Numbered from the stretch's first letter, positions 27,309 through 36,777 are shown. The stretch: 64,000 bases of DNA from Halobacillus ihumii (GCF_902726645.1 NZ_CACVAO010000001.1:2960764-3024763), one strand, 5' to 3'. Made by a program: numbers and translations. Notes: generated by a model from the letters alone, not told the origin.

Positions 27309-27749
27309 ATGAAACTTATCAAAACGGATATGCCGGGTTTCATCAATAAAGAATTGGAACAACTGCAGAAAACCGTAGCGCCTTTTATGAAGAAAATGTC
27401 TAAGTACACGTTGTTCTCGCTGCCGTTCATTGCCGTTTCACTCATAAATTTAGTTTATGTACTCTTTGTTGTGCCAAGCCACACGAGCTCGCTGTTTACG
27501 ATCGGATTTTATGCACTGCTTGGAGCTATCGGCCTCGCACTATCAAAAGAGGCCAGGTTTCAGAAGAAAGAAATGGCCAAACGGAGCAAAGAATACATCA
27601 TCGAGCGTATTCATAAAAGTGAAGTGATGTCTGAGCACAGCAAAAAGGAATATGTGTCGCTCATTAAAGGCCAGCCTTTTCATACCATGAATTATTTTAT
27701 TAAATTCTTGGAAGAGGAGAATCGGGAAAGCAGATTACAAGCCTATTAG
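27309..27749 (+). CDS. Small membrane protein, DUF5392/YwnF-like
   Basis: 146 residues. Two hydrophobic segments (~37-58 and ~65-82) are followed by a basic, helical cytoplasmic tail. It reminds me of the Bacillus DUF5392 family (YwnF); a relation to the riboswitch-controlled YybP protein is an alternative I cannot exclude. AAAGGAAGG precedes the ATG. The position behind a yybP-ykoY riboswitch suggests a function in manganese or metal stress. A terminator closes the unit. Confidence 0.65.
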   Translation: MKLIKTDMPGFINKELEQLQKTVAPFMKKMSKYTLFSLPFIAVSLINLVYVLFVVPSHTSSLFTIGFYALLGAIGLALSKEARFQKKEMAKRSKEYIIERIHKSEVMSEHSKKEYVSLIKGQPFHTMNYFIKFLEEENRESRLQAY

Positions 27750-27759
27750 CAGGAGAAAA

Positions 27760-27790
27760 GGACCCAGAGAATGCTCTGGGTCCTTTTTTT
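27760..27790 (+). terminator. Terminator
   Basis: AGGACCCAGAG / CTCTGGGTCCT with a 4-nt loop followed by eight T. Confidence 0.85.
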
Positions 27791-27894
27791 TATGGCAGGA
27801 AATCCAATGTTCTACCTAGAAAGGGCAATTTTTTCAACTTAATGTATAAATATAAATAAAATTAAATTTTTATAAACTATTTGAATTTATCGAA

Positions 27895-27939
27895 TTTTGC
27901 GGTAGAATGTAATACATGCTTCAAAATTACCGCGGAAAT
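27895..27939. promoter_or_regulatory. Inverted repeat upstream of the sigma-54 activator gene
   Basis: TTTTGCGGTA and TACCGCGGAAA form an imperfect inverted repeat around a TGTAATACAT core palindrome, ~120 bp before the activator start. It could be an autoregulatory site or the activator's own recognition sequence; not tested. Confidence 0.35.
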
Positions 27940-28055
27940 TCAAAAATGAATATATGCCAGGAAATGAGTCATACAAGCAATTTCATCCTATAGACAAGTC
28001 ATTCTATTCAATTATGAATAATTCTGCTCGTGTAAGATTCATGGGAGGGAAATAC

Positions 28056-29426
28056 GTGGGGACAGATACTTGGAATGAATATCAAGCCATTCTTCATTCA
28101 TTGAAAGATGACATTATCGTCACGAAGCCGGACGGAACGATCATGATTGCAAGTGAGACTGCAGGAGAAATCTACGGGATGGAGGCCGATCATTTAGCTG
28201 GGCTGTCGGTGTTTGATTTAGAAAAAGAGGGAGTGTTTACACCGCTTGCGACGCCGATGGTATTACGGATGAAAAAGCGCGTCACCTTCATTCAAACAGC
28301 TGCAAGTGGAAAGAAGTTGATGGTCACGGCGCTTCCTGTACAGGGTCCTGATGGGGAGATCACACGTGTTGTGAGTTATTCGCATGACATCACCGAGCTG
28401 AAGGAATTGAAGTCTTACATTGCCGATATGGAAGATGAAATGAAGCATGTACAGAACGAACTCGACCGTGTGAAACAAAAACAGCTTTTCAAAGAAGGCA
28501 TTGTGTCAAAGAGTCACAAAATGCAGCAGATCATTCAAACCGCCGATCAGGTTGCGGATGTTGATGTGAATGTGCTGCTGCTTGGAGAGTCGGGTGTCGG
28601 AAAATCATCGCTCGCCCAATTTATCCATAATCGAAGTTCGCGTAAGGCGGGGCCATTTGTTGAGATCAATGCAGGGGCGATTTCTGAATCGTTGTTTGAG
28701 GCTGAGCTGTTCGGATATGTAGATGGAGCATTTACAGGAGCTAAAAAAGGCGGCAGTAAAGGATTTGCTGAACTGGCTGAAGGAGGAACGTTGTTTATCG
28801 ATGAAATCGGTGAACTATCCCAGCACAATCAGGTCAAACTATTAAAGCTGATTCAGGAGAAGCAATTTTACCGGGTTGGCGGGCGCGAGTTAAGGACAGC
28901 TGATTTCCGTTTAATTACCGCTACCAATAAAGATCTATCGGATTCGATTGCTAAACATGAGTTTCGTGAAGATCTCTATTTCCGTATCAACGTGGTTCCG
29001 ATTCATATTCCGCCACTGCGGGAGCGCCCTGACGATATTCCTGCACTGATTGATCATATGATGGAGAGCGTTTCTGATAAATATCGGAAGAAGAAAGTCC
29101 TCGACGGGGTAGTGTGGCAGGAACTGCTGCTGAATCGATGGACAGGTAACGTTCGTGAGTTGATTAATGTCATCGAACGCCTTGTAGTTACGTCTATCGG
29201 GGAAGTGATTACGTTAGAGGATTTGCCGGCCGAGTATTGTAACAACACAGCGGTACGATTTGATAAACAGCCGGAGGAAGCATTGCCAGACACATTGGCT
29301 CGTGTTGAGAAGCAAATTTTATTAGAAGCGAAGCAGCGTTATAAATCAACCGTAAAGATGGCGGAGTACCTGGGGATTAGTCAACCATCTGTATTTAGAA
29401 AATTGCGAAAACATGGAATAAACTAA
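28056..29426 (+). CDS. Sigma-54-dependent transcriptional activator (PAS-AAA+-HTH)
   Basis: 456 residues from GTG 28056, six nt after GGGAGGG; an ATG at 27954 extends the frame without a site. A PAS domain (~10-115, with VTKPDGTIMIASE and VVSYSHDITELKEL) is followed by a coiled coil (~120-150) and the AAA+ domain: Walker A GESGVGKSS, the sigma-54 contact loop GAFTGAKKGG, Walker B TLFIDEIGEL and R-finger region. A Fis-type HTH ends the protein (MAEYLGISQPSVFRKLRKHG). It activates RpoN polymerase on a sensed metabolite. The perfect -24/-12 promoter five bases after its stop marks the transporter-aminotransferase pair as target. Confidence 0.9.
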   Translation: MGTDTWNEYQAILHSLKDDIIVTKPDGTIMIASETAGEIYGMEADHLAGLSVFDLEKEGVFTPLATPMVLRMKKRVTFIQTAASGKKLMVTALPVQGPDGEITRVVSYSHDITELKELKSYIADMEDEMKHVQNELDRVKQKQLFKEGIVSKSHKMQQIIQTADQVADVDVNVLLLGESGVGKSSLAQFIHNRSSRKAGPFVEINAGAISESLFEAELFGYVDGAFTGAKKGGSKGFAELAEGGTLFIDEIGELSQHNQVKLLKLIQEKQFYRVGGRELRTADFRLITATNKDLSDSIAKHEFREDLYFRINVVPIHIPPLRERPDDIPALIDHMMESVSDKYRKKKVLDGVVWQELLLNRWTGNVRELINVIERLVVTSIGEVITLEDLPAEYCNNTAVRFDKQPEEALPDTLARVEKQILLEAKQRYKSTVKMAEYLGISQPSVFRKLRKHGIN

Positions 29427-29430
29427 AAGG

Positions 29431-29447
29431 TTGGCACGATAATTGCA
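29431..29447 (+). promoter_or_regulatory. Sigma-54 (-24/-12) promoter
   Basis: TTGGCACGATAATTGCA matches the RpoN consensus TGGCAC-N5-TTGCW exactly. It lies directly after the activator gene and ~135 bp before the transporter start. Confidence 0.88.
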
Positions 29448-29581
29448 CTATTATAGGGGGAGTACTTTTTATCAGACTGCTGAAGCAGGCGGCGATGATC
29501 GCACACACTGCTGTGGCAGGGCTGATCATGGTTTATTCAAAAGTGAATAGCCGGATTACAAAAATGGGGAGGGAGTTTGTT

Positions 29582-30958
29582 ATGGAACCAAAAAGAAATA
29601 CTTTGATGCCAGAAGAACCTGCCGTAAGAAGAGCAGATATGTGGAAGTTTATCATTCCATCACTGCTCGGGGTGCTGCTTTTTCTCATTCCGATTCCGTT
29701 TGGGGGGAAGATTACGATCGGGGTCGGCGTATTTGCTGAAACGTTTCAGGGCGCGTTTGAAAATTATCTCGTTGAAACGATGACCTTCGTACTAGTCCTG
29801 TCAGCGGTTGGGGCTTTGTTCGCGAAGCTTGCCCAGCCTGCCTTTATTGTGGCCAGGCCCTTTATGAAAGGATTGTTTGACATTGGCTGGGGCTGGGTGA
29901 TCACACGGATTGTTGCTGCAATTTTTGCGATCTTAACTCTATTCCAACTTGGTCCGAGTGTGATTCATTCAGACTTAACCGGTGGTACGGTGTTGTACTC
30001 TTTAATTCCCGTATTGACGACCTGGTTCTTATTTGCAGGATTTCTCATGCCTTTACTCATGGATTTTGGTTTGATGGATTTTTTCGGAACGATGTGTAGG
30101 AAAGTCATGCGTCCGTTATTCAGAGTGCCGGGACGTTCATCGATTGATGCCCTTGCTTCGTGGATGGGCGCTGGTACTGTCGGTGTCTTGATTACCACAC
30201 AGCAGTATGAAAGCGGCTATTACACGAAACGGGAAGCATCGATCATCGCCACGAACTTTTCGATCAACTCGATTGCCTTCAGTTTGGTTGTGATTAGTTT
30301 TATCGGACTGGAAGATATGTTCGTGCCCTTCTATCTGACGGTTGCGTTCTCAAGTATCATAGCGGCGATTATCTGCCCGCGTATCCCGCCTCTTTCGAGA
30401 AAAGAGGATACGTATTATGAGGGAACAGGCCAGCAGATTTCTGAAGATATGCCTGAGGATACTTCACACGTGAAGTGGGGTTTTCAAAAAGCTGTTGAGC
30501 AGGCTTCTAAGGTTAAAAGTGGTAGTGATGTTGTAAAAAGCGGTGTGAAGACAGTGGCCGATATTTACTTAGGATTGCTGCCGCTCGTTATGGCTCTTGG
30601 AACACTGGCTTTAATCATCGCGGAATTTACACCGATCTTTGATTATATTTCCTATCCGCTTATTCCAGTTCTCGAGTTCATGCAAATTCCTCAAGCGGCT
30701 GAGGCGGCACCAGCGATGCTCGTTGGATTTGCTGACATGTTCCTGCCGGCCGTTATTGGTGCAGGAATTGAAGCAGAATTGACGAAATTCGTTATCGCCT
30801 GTATTTCTTTAACCCAGCTGATTTATATGTCGGAAATCGGTATGCTGCTGATTAAATCAGAAATTCCGATTACCGTCGGCGAACTGTTCATCATTTTTCT
30901 ACAGAGAACCGTTATTACACTGCCAATCATCGTAGCCATTGCTCATATAATTTTTTAA
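29582..30958 (+). CDS. YjiH-type membrane transporter (nucleoside-recognition/gate domain)
   Basis: 458 residues from ATG 29582 with GGGGAGGG eight nt upstream. About ten hydrophobic segments; the halves carrying FGLMDFFGTMCRKVMRPLF and PSIxA-like GRSSIDALASWMGAGTVGVL match the nucleoside-recognition Gate family seen in YjiH proteins. It would move a small metabolite across the membrane. It is under the sigma-54 promoter and is followed after 18 bp by a class III aminotransferase, so the substrate is probably an amino compound with an omega-amino group. No experimental substrate for YjiH is known to me. Confidence 0.8.
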   Translation: MEPKRNTLMPEEPAVRRADMWKFIIPSLLGVLLFLIPIPFGGKITIGVGVFAETFQGAFENYLVETMTFVLVLSAVGALFAKLAQPAFIVARPFMKGLFDIGWGWVITRIVAAIFAILTLFQLGPSVIHSDLTGGTVLYSLIPVLTTWFLFAGFLMPLLMDFGLMDFFGTMCRKVMRPLFRVPGRSSIDALASWMGAGTVGVLITTQQYESGYYTKREASIIATNFSINSIAFSLVVISFIGLEDMFVPFYLTVAFSSIIAAIICPRIPPLSRKEDTYYEGTGQQISEDMPEDTSHVKWGFQKAVEQASKVKSGSDVVKSGVKTVADIYLGLLPLVMALGTLALIIAEFTPIFDYISYPLIPVLEFMQIPQAAEAAPAMLVGFADMFLPAVIGAGIEAELTKFVIACISLTQLIYMSEIGMLLIKSEIPITVGELFIIFLQRTVITLPIIVAIAHIIF

Positions 30959-30976
30959 AAAGGATGGATGTTCAAC

Positions 30977-32281
30977 ATGTCTACTAAACTGAAAGAATTA
31001 TTCCCGCAAATGTCCAACTTGCTTGCCCCAAGCATGGCAAAAGATCATCCGAATCTGCCGGTTGTTGAAGAAGAAGGCTGCTATTATTACGGAGAAGACG
31101 GCAAGGAGTATCTTGATTTCACATCAGGGATTGCCGTAACCAACGTCGGTCACCGTCATCCTAAAGTGGTCCAGGCGATTAAGGACGGTGCTGATCAGCT
31201 GACACATGGACCGTCTGGTGTGATTATGTATGAGTCGATTCTTGAGCTGTCCAAACGGCTGGGGGAGAGGCTGCCTGGTGAACTGGATTGTTTCTTTTAT
31301 GGAAATAGCGGGGCTGAAGCTATTGAAGGAGCTCTTAAGTTGGCACGTCACGTAACAGAGCGTCCTTATGCGGTCTCATTTACCGGAGGATTCCACGGTC
31401 GTTCCATGGGGGCTCTCAGTGTCAGTACATCAAAAAGCAAATATCGCAAATTTCAGCAGCCGAACGGGCTGACTTATCAAATTCCGTATGCTGAGCCTAA
31501 GGATGGTACTGAATCAGAGTGTATCAAGCAGCTTGAAGCGGATTTCGAGCGTTTGTTTGATCATCAGGTGACCCCGGAGGAAGTGGCTTGTGTCATTGTC
31601 GAACCGGTACTCGGCGAAGGTGGTTATGTTGTCCCTCCGGCTGGCTGGTTGAAAAAAGTCCGCGAAATTTGTGATACACACGGTATTCTGTTGATTTTTG
31701 ATGAGGTGCAGACAGGGTTTGGTCGTACCGGAGAATGGTTCGCGGCCCAGACCTTCGGGGTCACACCTGATATCATGGCGATTGCCAAAGGGATCGCAAG
31801 TGGGATGCCGCTCAGCGCTACCGTGGCCTCAAAGGAACTTATGTCTCAGTGGCCGCTCGGCAGCCATGCGACAACGTTTGGCGGTAATCCGATCGCCTGT
31901 GCGGCTGCGCTCGCTACGCTTGATGTTATTGAGGAAGAAGACCTGCTCGACAATGCCCGCACTCAGGGAGCCTACGCCATCGGAAAACTGCGTGAACTCA
32001 AGCAGAAGTATTCATGTATTGGCGGCGTTCGCGGTGTCGGTCTGATGATCGGCTTCGATATTGTCGATCCGGAAACAGGAAAGCCTGACAGTGACGGGAT
32101 GATGAATATTCTTAATCTTGCGCTGGAAAAAGGGGTCTTGTTTTACCTTGGAGGAAAGTATGCGAACGTGATTCGGATGATTCCGCCGTTGATTGTGACG
32201 AGGGATCAGATTGATCAAGGGCTGCAGGCTTTGGAGGAAGCGGTTATTGCGCATGAGAAGGAGTTAGTAATGAATAAATAA
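30977..32281 (+). CDS. Class III PLP aminotransferase (GABA/omega-amino acid type)
   Basis: 434 residues from ATG 30977 (AAAAAGGATGG upstream; ATG 30968 abuts it). Fold-type I omega-aminotransferase: [16 protein letters not shown] (phosphate cup), [33 protein letters not shown] (Asp contacting the pyridine N) and [12 protein letters not shown] with the Schiff-base Lys271. It resembles 4-aminobutyrate aminotransferases. Together with the upstream transporter and the PAS-containing sigma-54 activator it forms a substrate-induced uptake and transamination unit. GABA, beta-alanine and diamine derivatives are all possible. Confidence 0.87.
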   Translation: MSTKLKELFPQMSNLLAPSMAKDHPNLPVVEEEGCYYYGEDGKEYLDFTSGIAVTNVGHRHPKVVQAIKDGADQLTHGPSGVIMYESILELSKRLGERLPGELDCFFYGNSGAEAIEGALKLARHVTERPYAVSFTGGFHGRSMGALSVSTSKSKYRKFQQPNGLTYQIPYAEPKDGTESECIKQLEADFERLFDHQVTPEEVACVIVEPVLGEGGYVVPPAGWLKKVREICDTHGILLIFDEVQTGFGRTGEWFAAQTFGVTPDIMAIAKGIASGMPLSATVASKELMSQWPLGSHATTFGGNPIACAAALATLDVIEEEDLLDNARTQGAYAIGKLRELKQKYSCIGGVRGVGLMIGFDIVDPETGKPDSDGMMNILNLALEKGVLFYLGGKYANVIRMIPPLIVTRDQIDQGLQALEEAVIAHEKELVMNK

Positions 32282-32324
32282 CGCATAACCATTAATTTTT
32301 CTAATTGAGATTTGGGGTGTTCAG

Positions 32325-33455
32325 TTGGTTAATCATCTTTCGGAAAATGATACTTCTTTGCTTGAAAATTCGTTTGAGGAATGGGAAGAGAATGCAGAAA
32401 AATGCCTAAGAAATGAAGCCTTTGATTATATTGCAAGAGGATCGGGAGCGGAGGTAACGATGAAGGCCAATGTTGAGGCGTTTCAAAAATGGAGAATTCG
32501 TCCTCGTGTATTGCGGGATGTGTCTGAAAGAGATTTATCCGTATCTTTATTTGGTCATACTTTTTCCTCCCCTCTTTTGTTCGCACCCATCGGTGTTCAG
32601 GCAATCGTTTATCCGCAAGGAGAGTTGGCTTCTGCAAAGGCTGCCTCAGAAATGGGGTCGTTATTCATTACGAGCAGTGCTTCTTCTTTTTCAATGGAGG
32701 AAATCGCCGCTGAGATGGAGGACAGCCCCAGGTGGTTTCAGCTGTATTGCTCCCTTGATGATAGCGTGACAAAAAGCTTGGTTCAACGGGCGGAAGCATG
32801 CGGGTATTCTGCGATTGTAATTACTGTTGATACACCGATGCTTGGGTTTCGCGAAGCGGATCTTAGAAATGGCTACTCTCCGCTTGAGGAAGCGAAAGGG
32901 ATTGGCAACTATATAACGGATCCTGCCTTTTGCAAACTGTTAACGAAATTCCCCCAAGAGGATTTATCTGAAGCAATCCAAAAACAAGTCGACATCATCG
33001 ACAAACCAGGGCTTACGTGGAAGGATATTGAGAAAGTAAGAACCTACACACGTCTGCCCATCTTACTAAAAGGCATTGTCCATCCCTACGATGCCAAATT
33101 GGCTTTGGACTATAATGTTGATGGTCTCATTGTTTCCAATCACGGTGGTCGCCAGCTTGACAGCGCTATTTCTTCACTGGATGCACTCGTTGAAATACAA
33201 AAGGTGATAGACGGCAGAATTCCTGTATTAGTGGATGGAGGAGTTCGACGGGGAACTGATGTAATTAAAGCACTTGCCTTAGGGGCCAAGGCCGTACTAG
33301 TAGGACGACCTTATGTTTATGGATTAACAAAAGGAAAAACGGGGGTTAAGCGAGTCATTCAGCATATTCTTGATGAAACAGATGTTACAATGGCGCTTTC
33401 GGGTACACGATCTGTGGAAGAAATAGATTCTTCTTTACTTGTAAAAGTGAATTAG
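32325..33455 (+). CDS. FMN-dependent alpha-hydroxy-acid oxidase (lactate 2-monooxygenase-like)
   Basis: 376 residues from TTG with GGGGTG upstream. FMN_dh TIM barrel: PLLFAPIGVQ, ITSSASS, RWFQLYC, VITVDTPMLGFREADLRNGY, the catalytic His273 in SNHGGRQLD and the phosphate site DGGVRRGTDVIKALALGAKAV. It oxidises an L-2-hydroxy acid such as lactate; the branch with an N-terminal WEENAEKCLRNEAFDYI segment is often annotated lactate 2-monooxygenase or alpha-hydroxy-acid oxidase. It points toward a GlcD-type D-2-hydroxy-acid dehydrogenase gene, so both lactate isomers may be covered. Confidence 0.85.
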   Translation: MVNHLSENDTSLLENSFEEWEENAEKCLRNEAFDYIARGSGAEVTMKANVEAFQKWRIRPRVLRDVSERDLSVSLFGHTFSSPLLFAPIGVQAIVYPQGELASAKAASEMGSLFITSSASSFSMEEIAAEMEDSPRWFQLYCSLDDSVTKSLVQRAEACGYSAIVITVDTPMLGFREADLRNGYSPLEEAKGIGNYITDPAFCKLLTKFPQEDLSEAIQKQVDIIDKPGLTWKDIEKVRTYTRLPILLKGIVHPYDAKLALDYNVDGLIVSNHGGRQLDSAISSLDALVEIQKVIDGRIPVLVDGGVRRGTDVIKALALGAKAVLVGRPYVYGLTKGKTGVKRVIQHILDETDVTMALSGTRSVEEIDSSLLVKVN

Positions 33456-33472
33456 AAGATGTAGGGGAAAAA

Positions 33473-33707
33473 CGAGGCTGGGACCTAACTAAACTTCTTG
33501 AATGAAAAGATGAACGATATGCAATTTAGCGGAGAAAATATACGTAGACTCCTGCGGGAGGAAAGGCCTAGGTGAGACCCCGCAGTGCGTCAGCACAAGG
33601 AGACTCAACAGCTGCCTGCGGAAAGCGAAGTATATTTTCGTAGCGTGTTATATGCATGAATCATAGTTCGGATTTTTACTTGATATATTGTTCCAGCCTC
33701 GTTTTTT
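33473..33707. repeat. Dispersed long-hairpin repeat, copy 1
   Basis: Ends CGAGGCTGGGA and TCCAGCCTCG are inverted, and inner arms AAAATATACG / TATATTTT flank a core that starts GTAGACTCCTGCGGGA (33544-33559) and ends GGAAAGCGAAG. The second copy at 60981-61232 has the same ends and core borders. A T-run follows the outer stem, so it may double as a terminator between the two convergent genes. Similar GGCTGGGACATAA elements are common in Bacillaceae genomes from memory; function unknown. Confidence 0.75.
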
Positions 33708-33749
33708 AAAAAGCTATTATAAACTGTTATTGACTGCCTTCTAGAGATT

Positions 33750-35144
33750 TCATAAACCCCTCTTTTTCTGATGGACTAACTTGTGAGGATTAAGGATTTC
33801 TTTCTCATCCAAAGCTGCTTTTATTTTTTCCATGACTCGTAACGCTTCGCCATGTTCTCTTTGCTGGTATTTCATTTTGCCAATACCTACTCCATGTTCA
33901 CCCGTACAAGTGCCACCCCTTTGTAAAGCATAGTCAACGATTTGCTCATTTAACTGTTCAGCTTTTTTCACTTCATTTGGGTCATCCATATCCATCATAA
34001 GCAGAATATGATAGTTTCCATCACCGACATGACCAGTAATGCCTCCGTTAAGCTCAAGTTCATTCACTTTTTCTCTGGCGTGCTCAATCGCACCGGCAAG
34101 CTCAGAGATAGGAACACAAACATCTGTCACCATTAATTTTTTACCTGGGTTTCCATGTACATAAGCGTAGGCAAGATTGTGTCTTGCTTCCCATAAGCGA
34201 TTCCTCGCTGCATTATCTTTTTCAAAAAGAATCTCTTCACACTGATGGTCTGCAACGATTTCTTTCGTAAATTCTACATCGTAATTAAGTCCTGCTTCAT
34301 TTCCGTGGAATTCTAAAAATAAGGCAGGCTGCTCTTTATAATTCGTTTCACTAAACAGGTTTACCTGCTTCATGGATGGCTCATCGACCAACTCCACTCT
34401 CGCAATCGGCACACCAGCCTGCAAAATAGATACAACGGCTTCCACTGCATTATTTACACTTGGAAAGGAAGCTCTCGCTGCAACAATATGCTCGGGAATT
34501 CCGTACACCTTTAACGTTAGTTCTGTAATACAGCCTAACGTACCCTCTGAACCTACAAAGAGACTGTTTAAGTTGTAGCCTGATGAGGACTTTTGTGCCA
34601 AGCTGCCTGTATGAATGATTTCCCCATCAGCAAGAACGACTTCTGCATCACGCACTTGATCCCGCATCACCCCATATTTTACCGACGTCGTGCCACTGGC
34701 GTTGGTCGCAGCCATACCGCCTAACGTAGCATCCGCCCCTGGGTCAACAGAGAAGAAAAGCCCGTATTTTTTCAGCTCTTTATTCAATTGTGAACGCGTG
34801 ACACCTGGCTGCACTTTCACGAGGAAGTCTTTCTCCCGGACCTCAAGGACTTTATTCATTTGCGAAAAATCGATCGTAATTCCGCGATCATAAGGAATGA
34901 CATGACCCTCTAAACTCGTTCCCAGTCCATAAGGAATGATCGGGGTCTGATAAGCATTTGCGACCTTCACAACTGCGCTTACTTCGTCAGTACTCTCTGG
35001 AAACACAACCAAATCTGGTGCACTGGGTTTATGATAGGATTCGTCGTGACTATGCTGTTCGATTTGAGTTTCATTTGTTGATACTTGATGGTCTTGTAAA
35101 AATGCTCTTAATTCCTCGTATAAGTTACTCTCTGTTAGGTTCAT
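33750..35144 (-). CDS. GlcD-type FAD-linked D-2-hydroxy-acid dehydrogenase/oxidase
   Basis: 464 residues from ATG 35144 (AAGGGGA upstream; a start 14 codons earlier lacks a site). FAD_binding_4 domain with VVKVANAYQTPIIPYGLGTS and GADATLGGMAATNASGTTSVKYGVM, then the FAD-oxidase C domain with ITGHVGDGNYH and GGTCTGEHGVGIGK (metal/substrate His). Oxidises D-lactate or glycolate, passing electrons to quinone or cytochrome. No GlcE/GlcF partner is adjacent, which favours the single-subunit D-lactate dehydrogenase type. Convergent with the L-type oxidase across the repeat. Confidence 0.87.
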   Translation of the reverse strand: MNLTESNLYEELRAFLQDHQVSTNETQIEQHSHDESYHKPSAPDLVVFPESTDEVSAVVKVANAYQTPIIPYGLGTSLEGHVIPYDRGITIDFSQMNKVLEVREKDFLVKVQPGVTRSQLNKELKKYGLFFSVDPGADATLGGMAATNASGTTSVKYGVMRDQVRDAEVVLADGEIIHTGSLAQKSSSGYNLNSLFVGSEGTLGCITELTLKVYGIPEHIVAARASFPSVNNAVEAVVSILQAGVPIARVELVDEPSMKQVNLFSETNYKEQPALFLEFHGNEAGLNYDVEFTKEIVADHQCEEILFEKDNAARNRLWEARHNLAYAYVHGNPGKKLMVTDVCVPISELAGAIEHAREKVNELELNGGITGHVGDGNYHILLMMDMDDPNEVKKAEQLNEQIVDYALQRGGTCTGEHGVGIGKMKYQQREHGEALRVMEKIKAALDEKEILNPHKLVHQKKRGL

Positions 35145-35413
35145 ATGGAAGTCCCCTTCTAAAAAATATGATAATCCATTCTGCAATAAGGTCTATTAGA
35201 TGCAATTATACTAAATAGTCGAAAGATTACAATGAATGGGGGAGGCGGTGTGTTTGGAATTTTGTCACGCTGAGGTCCAATCCCCTTTTTCGATGAAATT
35301 CCACGAACAGCGATTTTTTTCGTCGATCTTAGGAAGGCTAATGAATAGTATCGTAACGAATAACGCAATATTACAGTCATAAAAAAGTTCTGAATTCTGA
35401 AAGGAGTATAACC

Positions 35414-36388
35414 ATGGCGGAGTTCCTTGGGTTATTGAAAAAAGGAAATAGATCTGCTCTAATGGCGAGCATTATGAATGCGATTATTGCTGTCATCAAA
35501 GCTATAGCCTTTTTTATAACCGGCAATGTGGCCATGTTTGCTGAGATGATGCACAGTATTGGCGATACAGCTAACCAATCTTTCGTATTTATTGGATCTG
35601 CTTTAAGTAAAAAAGCTCCAACTGATCGTTTTCCGGGTGGCTTTGCGCGACTAGTGAACTTAGTATTACTTGGGGCAGTATTGATTGTCGGCATTTTAGC
35701 GTATGAAACAGTAAAAGAAGGAATCCACCATATTATCGATCCTCCTGAATCCGATTCATGGTTTTGGTTAAATATAGCTGTCCTGGGGGTCGCGGCTATC
35801 TTAGAATCTGTCGTTTTGGTTAAAGCGATGAAAGAAATAACCGCAGACATGGCAGGTGAAAAAATAAAGGGATTTAGAGTTGTCATAGAGAGTTTCAAAA
35901 ATATTGGTGATGCAAAACCAGCCACTAAGCTTGTGTTTTTAGAAGATATGGTAGCTACAGGCGGTGCGCTCATCGCCATCCTATCAATTGTTATTGGAAC
36001 CTATACACCCTTTCATGAAGCAGAAGGGTATGCGTCAGTCATTATTGGATTAATGTTGTTTTACGTCGTGGGACGAGTTTTTCTTGATAACGCTGCAGGT
36101 GTGTTAGGCGTTTCTGACCAAGAAATGGAGGAAAAAATAGGTGAGCTTGTATTTGCAGAAACTCATGTAAAAGATATACAAGAGTTAATGGTTATTAAAG
36201 AAGGGGAAGAATTGCATGTTGAACTAAAGATAGAATTCGATCCAGACATGTCAATCGCAAAGGCTGCCGATATTCTTGATAACATTGAGGAAAAGATTAT
36301 GAATGAGAAGGGTGTAACAGAGGTAATCATTGAGTCTGATCAGGATGATAAGGTTCAGAGTTGGAATAATCGAGAAAAAGACACGTAA
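35414..36388 (+). CDS. Cation diffusion facilitator family transporter
   Basis: 324 residues. Five to six membrane helices with the first CDF metal motif as HSIGD (His47-Asp51), PGGFARLVNLVLLGAV, and a second region ALESV/VVIES-type; the usual second HxxxD site is not obvious (LEDMVATGG instead). A cytoplasmic ferredoxin-like domain (residues ~230-315) is typical for these divalent-metal/H+ antiporters. The protein resembles the YeaB/YdbO-like subgroup with an extra loop. AAAGGAG precedes the ATG. Metal (Zn, Co, Fe or Mn) is unresolved. Confidence 0.82.
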   Translation: MAEFLGLLKKGNRSALMASIMNAIIAVIKAIAFFITGNVAMFAEMMHSIGDTANQSFVFIGSALSKKAPTDRFPGGFARLVNLVLLGAVLIVGILAYETVKEGIHHIIDPPESDSWFWLNIAVLGVAAILESVVLVKAMKEITADMAGEKIKGFRVVIESFKNIGDAKPATKLVFLEDMVATGGALIAILSIVIGTYTPFHEAEGYASVIIGLMLFYVVGRVFLDNAAGVLGVSDQEMEEKIGELVFAETHVKDIQELMVIKEGEELHVELKIEFDPDMSIAKAADILDNIEEKIMNEKGVTEVIIESDQDDKVQSWNNREKDT

Positions 36389-36694
36389 TATCAGAGGGGG
36401 TTATGATGGAGATGTCGTTTCGAAGTTAAATGATAACAGCCGTTTGTTAGGCAGAAATAAAAAAACTGCTTAACATGAACATATTCAAAAATCTAATAAA
36501 TACTGAATTTCCTAACTTTTCACACAAAAAACCTTTAACCTCTGTGAGCTTTCTGCTAAGATTATCAGAATAGAGAAGGCAGAAGTAATACTTTCAATAG
36601 TAACCTCCCCTGGAAACTTAATGGTATATAACTTCTCCTTCTCTATTCAATTCCCTATTTTAGCACCATACAGAAAAATACCTTTAACAATTTT

Positions 36695-36722
36695 GGTGCC
36701 GGCACCGCCTACGCCGGACACC
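36695..36722. repeat. Short GC-rich palindromic element
   Basis: GGTGCCGGCACC is a perfect 12-bp palindrome, followed closely by CGCCGGACACC, within an otherwise AT-rich 500-bp spacer. It resembles short GGTGCC-type dispersed palindromes of Bacillus genomes. The rest of the spacer 36389-36892 shows only the cre box. Confidence 0.4.
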
Positions 36723-36763
36723 CTAACAACCACTTATGTTGTTCAACCTTTTATCATCATAAT

Positions 36764-36777
36764 TGAAAACGCTTACA
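36764..36777 (+). promoter_or_regulatory. Perfect cre box (CcpA site)
   Basis: TGAAAACGCTTACA fits TGWAARCGYTWNCW at all 14 positions. It lies 116 bp upstream of the RraA-like gene, implying carbon catabolite control of that gene. Confidence 0.7.

Noticed and set aside
29965..30198. Minus ORF inside the YjiH-type gene
   Set aside because: Shadow of a membrane protein frame; no start signal.
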